Shown here in pieces: positions 38,501 through 51,160 of a stretch of 64,000 nt of DNA. This DNA comes from Prochilodus magdalenae (lineage: Eukaryota; Chordata; Actinopteri; Characiformes; Prochilodontidae). Under the pieces are notes generated by a model. It saw only the letters and a list, made by a program, of their open reading frames with translations. It ran no database searches and was not told the origin of the DNA. The stretch is taken from positions 356,001 to 420,000 of the forward strand of contig JAMWET010001101.1 of assembly GCA_024036415.1 (NCBI GenBank), in the 5' to 3' direction. Made by a program: the position numbers and the translations under genes. Position 1 is the stretch's first letter. The number at the start of each line of letters is the position of its first letter.

Positions 38501-41500
38501 CCAAAAGATGAAGCAAAGTGGTTTTCCATGATGGCTAAATTGAGCTTGTCAGGTGTAATTTGTTTACTTGGGAAAAAATGCCCGTCAAAACAAAATCTCA
38601 TTACAAACTGTCTCTGTAATAGCGAAACCAATAATTTTCCTTTCAGGGGAAGACTGCATGTTTAAAGATCAGCAATAATAATAAGATTTAAAGGGGGTCT
38701 ATTACAGTCATTTTCACTTATGCTCATAATTCTACTTTAGGGGTCTATTATTAATATTGTCGCTGTCCAAAGAAAAACATGTATCCCCACTTTCTTTACT
38801 TTATATTTATATATACTTTAATGCAAAATTTGAAAACAGCAGCTGCTGTTTATAATCAGTAAATTTTTTATTATATACAGACCAACAGATATGGCTAAAA
38901 ATTGCTTGGGAAAAAAATCTGGTTCCACTGACTTAAATTAAAATGAAATCTGATTTTTGCCCTCTACATGGCCTCCAGTAGTTGCTGGGTATTGTCTGAG
39001 GGTGTGCCAAGCTTGCTAGTAGGCGGCAGTAAGAACTGTGTAGGAATGTGCTGTGTAGTAGTCTAGTTGGAACTCACCATCGTACACAGTCTGTGTGCTT
39101 GCGGTAATGCCGCTGCGTTTGTTTGGTGACGTGGTACAAAACTACCACACAGGCTATAAAATACACTGCCTCGCCTGAGGGCAGCATGTACAAGTTCCCC
39201 CTACAGTCGCGTCCTCGATAGCCATAGCTACAACCAGGGAGTCAAGGATCACAGTGTAATGCTGCTGTTTCTGTAACGCTATACTTTACAGTCCCTTAAG
39301 CGATGTTAACTGGTTAGGTATACAAGTAGTTACAGGTAGTTACTATGTAAACAGAACATGATGGTAAGTTCTAGGACAGCTTAATAAACGTTAAGGACAG
39401 TACATTAAACCCAGACACTCTCCCACTTAATACCCAAAACTATAGAGACTGTAAAATCAAAGACATGCAGTTGTTTCTGCCAACTCAGTAAAGGTGGCCC
39501 TGATAGACTATAATTGACAGTGGATACACCCAATCCAGCTCCAGCTTCTCTGAGGGATGGTCCATCTTTAGTTCATCGTAGTTCTGGATGTTTGAGGGAA
39601 TGTACATGGTGATCGGCCGACCACGGATGAACATTTTGATTGACTGACCTAAAAAGCAATTACATATAAAATAATATGTATTATTATATAAATATAAACC
39701 GTCATTATATAATAAAGATTTCATACGAGGCACATACAAGGCAAGTTTCCACTGCTTAGAGTAAGACCCGGCACTGCTCCAGCAGATGTGTACAGCAGGA
39801 GTTTTTGACTATTATTATTCTATTAGTATAAAGAGAAACATATTGAGGTTTGAAGTAACTGCATGCCTTAAAGCTGCCTTAAGGCACTCCCCACCAGAAG
39901 TGCTGCCGCAGCTTAAAATGTTCATTTCCTTGCTCGTTCATTCATAATACATTAAGAAAGTAGACCTGCAAAGGTTTTGTCAATACAATTTTGACCCTTC
40001 ATCTTTCTTGGTAGGAAGACTAGGCTTAGCCTAATACAGTTGTGGAAGATTTCCTTTTCAAAATGACTGTTAAACACACAAACTACACAAAACAGTGGAA
40101 CTAAAATGACTTAACAGCTGGAAGGCTTGAGTGCTGATGAAGGATTTCAAGACAAGGGTTTAAAATGTGAGGTGTTTGGCAACTTACTGTCTCAATGACC
40201 TGTCACACATATGGTGACATTTGAAAAAGCTAGAAGTTTAAAAGCTGAGGCAGGGTGATGCTACATCTCATTTCTGTCACTTCCTTCATTAAGCTCTTAT
40301 TAATGAATTATTTATTTATTTATTTATTTATTCATTATTACTTATAACTAAGTTACAGCCCAATCCTTGGACCAGCAGGGATCCCTGAAAATGAACTTAT
40401 CACGGTGTTATGCTGTCCTTTAGAGAAAAACAGACACTCAAATACAAGTTAAAGTCTCTTTAGCTCTTTCATCTGTCTTTGGTATCCCTAACTCAATAAA
40501 GATGCAGCACAGGTCTGCCTCAGGATGGCGCTATAGTGAACCTCAGCTCAGGGGTGTCCAGTCTTATCTACAAAGGGGCCGGTGTGGTTGCAGGTTTTCA
40601 TTTCCAGCACAGCAGAAACTCACATGAGCAGCTGATGAAGACTGAGACCAGCCCATTAAACAAGTAGATTCAGGGGTGCTGTATCCACACCGGCCCTACT
40701 GCGGTTAAGACTGGACACCCCTGACCTGGTTGGTCATTCATAGCCAAGGAACAGTATGCAATATGCCATAAACACTGGATTTTTTACTTGTTTCTCAAGC
40801 TGAAGACAAAAGAGGGCATGGACAAGATCTGACTGAGATAGGAATGGCCAAAATAGAAAAGCATTTCCAGAGGAAGAACTGCTGAACCACACATTTAGCT
40901 GCCATTGAATCAGTGCCTCTGTGTGAGTTAATAGCCAGCCGGCCCCACACCCTCAATACCAAGGGGGTATTTCGCACGCAAGTTACAGCATATGACTCAT
41001 TCTGTGTATTAGCCAGAACAGTAATATGGGGAAGCCTACCTTGTGTTCCTCTCCTGGAGCCCTGTGTTCCTGCAGAAAGACAGATAAACAGATTTACAGC
41101 AAATTACAATAAAATCACACTGTGCTCCATCAGGCACTCCCTCTCTGCCCTGCACCCTTGTCCTGGCCCAAGTAGCCCGGAGCATCTTTTTTCAAATAGC
41201 CCACATCATAAGCAAAAGAGAAAATAAAGGAAGGAGTCTGATTACGACAACAGATCTTATGGGAGTTGAATAACTCACGGCAGGAAAGAGCATCTGTGTC
41301 CACTGCAGCCGTATGACAATAAAAAGTGAGAGCCAAAAAAACAGTCTCACACTTGGCAGGCCAAGCTGTCTTGATTTCCGTCAAAACAGTGACGGTGATC
41401 TGTTTGGACGTATTACATAATGCAGGGTATTTTATAACCAGAGGATTTTTATGGGGAAGAAATCAGGCAGAAATGAAAAATGATTATTTTCCTGGGGTTG

Positions 41501-44500
41501 TTTTTATATTCATACTCTCTACTTGGTAAAAGCAGTCCCACCAGCCGAATCCTGGACTACAAAAAGAATGTTCATCCCTTCTGACAGGGTACTTTAGTCC
41601 AGGTCTGGGCCAGGTCAGTGTCAGTGCCTTTGCGTAGACATACAGTTGCTAAGACAATCTGAACCTGACAACATGTCCTAAAAGTGTCGGTATGATCCCA
41701 GAGGAATTCTAGCATGCTTCCAGGCCAGTCACTTCACATAACGGCACTTGCTTCCTTTTCCCAGCATTTCAGGATGCAGGCGACATCATGATCCAACATA
41801 TGCAAAAATGATAGGGGACAGACAGCACAGGGAAAACTCCAGCCATTAGGTTCTGGCTCTAGTGGCTGAGGAAAAAGCCATTCATCATTTCTGTCAGATA
41901 GCTATGAGTAGTGCGGTAACACACAACCAACCACAGCCAGTGAATTTCCAGCTGGAACCTGGAGCAACAAACTCTCCTGTGTCTGTTACTGCCGTAGAGT
42001 AGAACATATACGCGTGTCCCTGTGTGTGTAGGTGTGCGTTTAAACACGTGTCACCCTGTAAGGAAATAAAGAGGTTGGTCTACGGGGAGTCCTAAAGGCC
42101 TAACTGAGAATTTAATAAGGTATATAATACTTAAGTATTATTGGTCTATTACTGGATGAGGATGTAGGGTTAGGGTAACTTTCTGGCAGGCCAAATCAAA
42201 CATCCTTTTAGGCGAAATTTGGTTTGCCACATCTTGTGCATCCCTGATCCAAAAGTCCCTAGGATTTTTTTCTGAAACTGCAAGCAGCGTAATGATGACC
42301 TCTTAAAAACAAACGTCCTAAAAAGGATTCTCTGGAGCAATGTCACAGAACACTGAACCACTGAACACTGAACACAGAACAGAATTGCTTTAGGCTCCCT
42401 AAAGAACCTCACTGGGGTGGTACATTCAAAGGTTAGTTTCTATATCGTTAGTTGGGGAACGTGCTTGTAGAATAAATCGTACAGGGAGATGCGGAGGAAT
42501 ATGTTCAGAATATCAAATATGTTCATATAGTACCCCTACTATATCTGAGGGTGGTGTACATCTTCAGTAGTTTTAGTTAGAGGACAAAATTAAACAACAA
42601 TTTAATGTTACTTTATTTATGCTGTAATGTCTCCAGACACCTGGTTTGTTGTATTTCCCTGTTCTGTGCAACATTCGTTTGTAAAAATATCTTATAACTA
42701 TGCATCTTTCCACTTAGTGTAAAGACCACTGCTGTACCTATGAGGCTATATTTACACTGCATGTACCCTGAGGAATTAATAAGCTACTAAACAAGGTTGC
42801 ATAGCAATTTAAAGTTTTCTTCCCTAGAACTGAACGATTCAAGCTGAGAACCATTAGGGAAATTTAGGAACCTATTTTTACAAGAGTTTCCAAAGCAGAC
42901 CAGTTTCTTTCACAGCAGTGTGAAACTGTAAGGCGCTGCTGAGACTAAGGGTATGTTTGCAAACTAAATTGCACCCTGTACATTCATGCACACACCCCTC
43001 TTACAGTCATATCTGTACCACAGTGTTGTACCGTGGCAGCTTTTACTGGCCTGATTTACGGTTTGACCAAAAGGCAGGTGTTGGCTGGATATTTTAATAT
43101 GCGTGAATGATTGTTTAGTGGGTGATCCCCCAAGACAGGGTCTTTCTGAGTGTCTTGGTTTGTGTGTAAAAACGGATCGTATGGCCAAGTGCATGGCACA
43201 TTATGCTTTTCTGGTTTCCCCCTTTTTTAGTGTGTTCAAAATCAGGTTTTAGTGACCAGCTAGGTTGACAAACACAAGGAAACTCCTTCCCACAGAAGCC
43301 ACTATTCTCAGCTACCTGAAACATTTAGTTGGAGTTCCAGCCCTTTTCACTTTTACATCAGTACTACGTAATTCAGTAACATAATCTTTAGTGTCGGCCG
43401 ACCAAGCTTGGAGTCGTCCTGCTTCAGTCTAGTTTGCAAAGGAGGATCAGGGCCACTTGTTCTACCAGACTCTCAGGATAGGACTCAAATTGAAATCATT
43501 AAGGTAAGGCAAGTTTAAAGTATAACCACAGCAGTGGGGTGGTGGAACTTGTAGCATGATGCTGCTTTGGCGGTTCACCCATCAGATCACATTGGGCTCA
43601 TCGGGAGGTGGAGCTTAAAGAACACTCAAATTTACCATGTACAGTACATGTACATGTATTTAAGATGTACAGTAAGAGAGAAACATTGTTATGAGAAAGT
43701 TAAAGCAGGTAAATCTTTTATAATAGACCCCAAAAAATGAACCTTAAAAAAAGATTTTGATGTCCAATTCCTTTGAGTTTCATTTTTAAATCTAAATTTT
43801 AATTCTCACATTTAAAGTCTCACATGTCAGTCCTGAAATGAGTTCAAGAGATTTTGTCCATAGTCCAAGTCTTATTTTTGGCCACATCCCTGCATGTTGG
43901 AACAGAACGTGAAACTGAATCCCTGTCCCTCATGGCCAATTTGATGAGCAGTTAGATCCCATACAACAAACACTATAGAAACATTTGGTACAGTTTCAGT
44001 AGTGTTCAGATCGTTTTGGTAGAGATAACCTGGAATGTTTAGTCTTTTATTGTAGTATAACTGCCTTTGACTTTGAAATAGTTTAGAAGAATAGTCCATA
44101 TGCATAAATAAAACATCCAGACTGCACCTGCCCTTTTGTCAGGTCACTCACAACAAGAGGCCACCTGTACAAGCAATGGAGACATAAAACTATTTTGCCC
44201 AATGCAATTTCGGATTCAAACTCAAACAATGACATTTGAGAAACCCATCAAAACCTTTCCAGAGGCAGTGTCTATTCAATTACTTAAACTGTTAAACCTC
44301 CAAGCTGTGAACAGATTCCTTTAAAAGCGATGTGCCAAGGAAAACTGCCTGGAGATTTAATCTGGGGCTGAAGTATCAGCCGACCAAATGTGTAGGCCTA
44401 CTGACCCTGGTCAAAAGGGTCAATCAACAGATTTTCAAAGAATTATGACAATTTTCCCAGGTCAGCTTTAATCACTCAGCAACCGAATACACCCAAAGGT

Positions 44501-47500
44501 ATATAATAATAGAAGGAATGGGTATTTTTCCTGGAGCACCACGTGCAAAGATCCTGCCTGTGCACAGAGCGAGAGTTGGTGAGGACAGGCGAGACAGATG
44601 ACAGCGTGCGTTTATGAAGAGTGTGGAGTGAAGTCATTTCCAGATGAGCTTTAGTGGACTATTGGAGACCAGGGAGCCAGCCCTGGGTCAGGACCCAAAC
44701 AGGCAGTAAATCAGCATGGGTTTCACTACGCTGTTGAGGCATGTGTGAGAAGGAAGAGTGGTGAGAGGTTTTTTATTACCTGTGTTTGAGAGAAGGTCTT
44801 TTGCTCGGCTGTGAAAGGAAATCAAAACAACAAAGAACAGTTAGTGATCCAGATAATCCTACTGGTTGTGCAAAACGACAGAACAGACAACATGGAACGA
44901 CTTCTTCCGCAAAACCCGGAGGAATGCTTTTTATTTCAGAGCCCAAAGTACATGGTTTGTAGTAGCCTGAAAGTAGAGGTGGGAAATATGGCAAAAACGT
45001 AATATCACAATAAAAACTACCAACAGAAACTAGAAATATGCTAATTAGATTTTGTCTAACACACTGCGCTGCACTGCACCCAATTTAACAGACTTCATTT
45101 TTCATATATTATTTCTCTTTTTAACTTAATGTGTGTTTGGGGAGTGATTTTAAATACTGATGATCTCCATTAAATCATTATATGCTCAGCATATGCAAGC
45201 ACAATGTGACATACTGTAACATAATTTATCTTGCCGTGTTGCCCAACCCTGGCCAAGAGCCAAAAAAGACAAAACAGCAGGCTAGCCTGGCAGGTTACAT
45301 GTTTACTGCTATATTCTTTAAAACACAACGTACACAGGAAATTCAAGGGAAATTCTTCACATCTGTGTTTTTCTAAAACCGAAGCTCACACTGTAATCTG
45401 CTCTTAATCCAAAGGATCCAAACTGCCATTTTAAGTAACATTCACATAAAACAACTTTGGGTAGCCCTGCTGTAGAGGCAGTATAATCTCCACGCTGCAC
45501 ACTATTGCACACCAACTAAATATAATGGTACCTAACTGGGTTAGAATGGAGACCAAGGTCATAAACTCATTTCAAAAAGTCCTAAAATGATATATTATTC
45601 CTAAAACAATCTTCTCATCACCATGAACATAGAGGATAATTAAAAGGTAAACCTCTAGTAATCTATCTCTGTGGTGTATTTTAATTAATCTAATTACTAG
45701 AGTTAATGAATATGAAATGTATACAGCATCAAGCTTCAAGCTTTAGCTTTTTTTTAACTAATGTCTCAGGACAGTTCAGACAACTCTGAGTGTGTGTGGA
45801 TTGACTCACCCCTCCAGGCTTGGCGACCGGGTAAGCAGGTTGGTGGAAGATGCAGCTTTCTTAGGCATTCTCTGCTTGGCTTTGTCCTGGGTGTCCTTAC
45901 TTAGTTTCTCGCTATTTCTCCTCGTCCTACATACAAAGACCAACAATCAGTCTCCACATGACACATAAAATGTCCATATCTGGGTTCTCGACATCACCTG
46001 CTTACTGTCAGCACCACTGTATAGAAATTTGAGCCTATACATCTTCTCTCCAACAAAGCATTTCACAGACCCCTCTGATTAGCCTCTTATGGTCGAATTC
46101 ATGCACAGCATTAATCAGACTGTTTAAGCTGTTTTCAGCTACGCATGTCACATTTGTCCATTAATACACAACAGTAAGTCAAACAGTGTCAGAAGCCTCA
46201 TGAGCAAGTCTATCTGTGATTACTTACCAACACGGTGCAGTTTAAGGAAAGTATTAAGTGCGTGATGATTTAGGCATGCGGATGCTAATTACATCATGCT
46301 ATTAACAACTGAATAATTATCCATTATTTCCATTACATCAGTCTTGTAGCTCCAGGGCAAAAACGAAGGAGCAAACTTCAGACACCAAACACTTCTTTTA
46401 ACTGCATTTGGGATCAGATAAAATGAGTACATGGACGTTTTAACCAAACTTTGGCTTCACAAGATTTACATGATTGTTTTTTAACCCTGCAAGTAGCTTA
46501 GATTTATCAAACACATAACAGAAGTGAAGTAAGAACGGAACATTTCCAAAAGCATCACAGCTCTGCTTCATTATCATTATCTTCATCATCATCAGTGCTA
46601 AAGCAAGTCTCAAGCAAGTATAATGTTTCGCTCCCTCAGTCAGTTTAGTGGAGCTCAACAACATGAGGCTAGGTGCAGAGTGATTGCACTGTTTCAGCTG
46701 AACACATCAGCGCATCTGAACACTCAATAAGCACTGTGAGGGGGGTGTGAGCGTATGTGCGCTCAGGGGTTGTTTCCTCTGAAACACACCCCGTTTCCTG
46801 TTCCCCTAAAAGCTCCATACGTTCTCCAATAAAAGAAACGCGGAACAGGAAATGGCAGTGGTCACCACTGACGTTGGTACCAACAGACAGGGAAGTGAAA
46901 CAACTACGCGTAAAAGACTTTTCGCAGCTCTCTGAAACTGCGTTAAGATTTAAACTATGCTAATGATACTATGCTAGTGAAGTAGCTTGTAAAACAGCAC
47001 GCATCAGGTTAACAGAGCGGGACTGCATTAACCATCTATTTTTTTATTGTCAGCCAAAAGTGATGCAGTTAGGAAAGAAATGAATTTGGTATCCTATGTG
47101 TAGAGTAAGTGACTAAACCGCTATGCTATAAAGTCGATTACAAAGGACACACACGCACTAGCGTTGTGCTACTCTATCACAGAGGCTGACGGGATACACA
47201 TTTTAATGCAATGCCCACAATGCAATACTGTAAAGATACATATTAAGCAACTACTAACGCAACATGATACGATCCTCTCCTATTGCGACGCATAATATAA
47301 TGCAATGCAGAAGAATGTGACGCTATACAATTAAATAGGGAGCCGATAGTTGAATTTTCTTTCTTTGACTCCTCTTAAGCAGACGTCAAATCACAAACTA
47401 CCTAAAGAATGACATTTTATTTCACGTATTTGTTTCTACAGCACGGTAGCGCAGTAACCATTGCATTTATGCTGTTCCTTTTCGACTTCTTAAAAACACC

Positions 47501-50500
47501 TGGCCCTTTCATAAACAGGCCTTTTCTATAGGTCCTTTGTAGTAAAAAACGGGTTTTGTTATAGAGAAAAGATTAAATAAAACCTACAGCACTTTCAGTA
47601 ACCCTAAGGCTGGATATCTTCATAAATAAATAAGGAGATGAGATGTTATTGTTTTAGAACGAGCAAAACTCTTAGCCAGTAGGGTGTGTGAAAGGTTGCT
47701 GGGGCTAGCCGGTGCTGAACGCAAATAAAAGAATTTTAGCGAATGTTTTTTTATGTGGGCAACTGCATTGTGAATTGTTTTTTAAGTGCTTCAACACGTT
47801 TCGAAAGCGAACCGTCCCCATAGTGCACGCCACAAAAACGTACTACAGCCTTTACCGCCAGACTGCTAACATAAGCATTGGCACTTCCAGTGTTATGTGT
47901 AAAACGTGTGAAGTAGTAACGACTGCCATCTCAACAAACCTGCACCACCACGACAAGCTTTTAAATATAAAGATAATATATATTTTAAAAGCCTTTATTT
48001 TATTTATTTATTTAATTAATTGATTGATTTGTTTTTGTAGTCCCATATAGAAAAAACACTTCCTGGAAAAGGGCAGAAGAGTGTTAGATGGGACAATGGA
48101 TTCCACATTTAACAAGTATTTTACACATGGACAGAATCAAGTATATGTTAAAAATATACTAAATTAACATAAAAGAGATAGACTAGAACTACAAGCCAAA
48201 GCACTTTGACCCATAAAACAAATTAAATAGTTACATGGCAAAAAACCTAATTTACACAAATGTTAAATGTCTGAAGTTTTTATGTTCATTGAATTTTGCT
48301 GTACAGCTACAAGCCTAATGTAGTAATGGAAGTTTATAGCCACAAATTGAGAACACCCTTGTTTTAAAGTGCACCAAGTTATTCAGTAATCTAAAATAGA
48401 CTTTCAGTTCAATAGGCTAATCTTACTTAGTGTCATTCATACCTCACACACACGCACACACACACACTGAAAAATTGTGGTTTGTTAATCAAGAAATATT
48501 CATTAAAAGATCACCAAAAGTTCCACATGCAGAAGGAAGAGCTTATGAAATACAATATTAAACAAAAAATCATTATTCAAATTTATGTGCAGGGATATAG
48601 GATCAGGTTAAGGTTAGGTAAGACATGATTGGGTTAGTATGATTGCAACCAAATCTGAAACCAGCATTGCCCAGCAGTCATTAGGTTTTCCCTAAGGTTT
48701 GTTCCAGTCCAAGATGCAAACATAACCCCCTGAATTCTCTCATTTGGCACCAAATTGTGAAGGAAGGTGCTTCACTAGTTCATCTAAAAATATTCAAAAC
48801 AATCACTTCCATCCTCCTCATACCAGTTTACGCCTGAGCAATGGCTTCATCTGCTCTATATACTCCAGCAGACCACGGGTTCTCTGCTAATGTTGTAAAT
48901 CTGTCCTGAGGTCTAGAGCCCTACCCCTGAACTAATTTTGCGTGCGTACGCTACACTGATCCCCAACGGCCCCCTAGTCTATCACATTTTTCATCTAATT
49001 GTTCACTCACACATCTTTCAACACTGAAATGCAGCCAAATCCTGTCTCAGTCACCCTCGCACTGTCTCATGTATCATAAACAGCCTCCAGATTCACACAT
49101 GAGCACTGACAAAACAGCTTCCAGTGGAAATTCTTCTTATCACACTAAATGACACTTAAGTCTGTCCATAAAACTTGCATATATCCCCAGTAATCTATTT
49201 ACAAGTGTCTTGTCAAGGCTGTACACATTACAAATGCACACCCTGTAGTTAGAGGAGGGCTGTGTTCAGAGCTTTTTCAAAGTTGCAGCTTACTCAACAA
49301 CTTGCAATTAGGTTTTCAACCGACTCCATACACTATACTTATCCTTGTCTATATATAGCAACAAGCTCTCACTAAAAGATGCAGGGCTGGTCTCTATTAA
49401 CTAATTAAACCTGGCCTTGGACTAAGACTTTCACATGTTGTGGCTTTCTGATAAAGCCCAGCTGAGGACTACAACACTATGTTAGAGTAGTCTCTCTGTT
49501 TGTAATCATTATCCTTCTAGGTAGAATCACTCCACACACAGGACCAGCCCTGAAATGTAATATCTATTTATAATCGTTTAAAATCCCAAAATGGGGCATA
49601 AACTCTTAAGCCCCAGGTTTTATTATTCAGCTATAATATTACATTTTACTAGACTATTTTTAATACAAGCAGTAGTATCAAAGTTGCTAATATGAACTAA
49701 GGTAACTCCACCATTACGATCACTACAATGCAATACACAAAAAAAAGATGTCTTAGCAAATTAAATCTCAAATCGTGTTTAATTACCCGTAATGTTTCTT
49801 TTGAGATTGTTGAAGGAATATTAAAATAATTTGATTATTGTTATTATTGGTAGATGTTTATATACTTGTTTAAAGTAATTTTATCTTATTTCTTACACCA
49901 ATAATTATGCTTATCTCACTGAATAATGCAGATCTAAAAATGAGGAATGTTAGACACAGTGATTTGATGTAACGTAATTTAACTTGCCAAGATATCTCGT
50001 TCGACAGTGTAGTTACTATAAAACTTGCAAGTACTTATTTACGAAAACCTAAAGCCACATGCAGGCTGTTAAAGAGGCTAAACTGCATCTTGGAAAACAG
50101 CAACGTCCTCTAGGTTATAATACTCAGATGGGTCAGTAGCATAAGTAATAGGGTTAGAGTCAGAACTAAGCCCAGAAGCAGTGAGGACATGCAGAGAGGA
50201 GTGCGGTCGGTTTAAACCCACAGTGTCTTCTCGCCCTCCATAATGGGGGAGAGGGGTCCTGTGTGGGGGCTGCTGGAAAGCTCCTTAGGGGGAGCTGGAG
50301 AGCTGGAGGTTGGTGTTTGTGGGGATGAGCCTTGGCTGTCTTCACTGCTTTTGCTTTGCTGCTGCTGGAGTGTTCTGATATTGGTGGGGTGGATGGGTTC
50401 CTCCACCATAGAGCGCCAGCTTCGACCCTCTTCGTTGTTCTCCTCCTCCTGGGTCTCCTGATGGAGCTTGTTCAGCGCCTCCTCCATCAGGGAAACCCCC

Positions 50501-50713
50501 TCTGGAAGTGCATCCTCCAGACAGAGGCTCTTGGAAGAAGTCAGCGGCATCCTCATGGGCTCAGGGGTCCAGGGGTCAGTTTGGGTCGACATTTCACTAG
50601 TGCCTGTTTTCAGGCTGGGCACGGAATGGGCTCTACTGCCCTCCCCATTTTCAGTTGCGTTAGAAACATGGCTGAAGACAGACACACACAGTCATAAAAC
50701 CCGTTGTTGCATG

Positions 50714-50758
<45 letters not shown>

Positions 50759-50926
50759 CAGATACATAGAATGACAGATAGACAGACAGAGACAGATACA
50801 TAGAATGACAGATAGACAGAAAGACAGACAGACAGACAGACAGAGATAGATACATAGACAGACAGACAGACAGACAGAGATAGATACATGAGACAGACAG
50901 ACAGACAGACAGACAGACATAGATAG

Positions 50927-51009
<83 letters not shown>

Positions 51010-51070
51010 GATAGATACATAGACAGACAGACAGAGATAGATACATAGACAGACAGACAGAGATAGATAC

Positions 51071-51123
<53 letters not shown>

Positions 51124-51128
51124 TAGAC

Positions 51129-51160
<32 letters not shown>

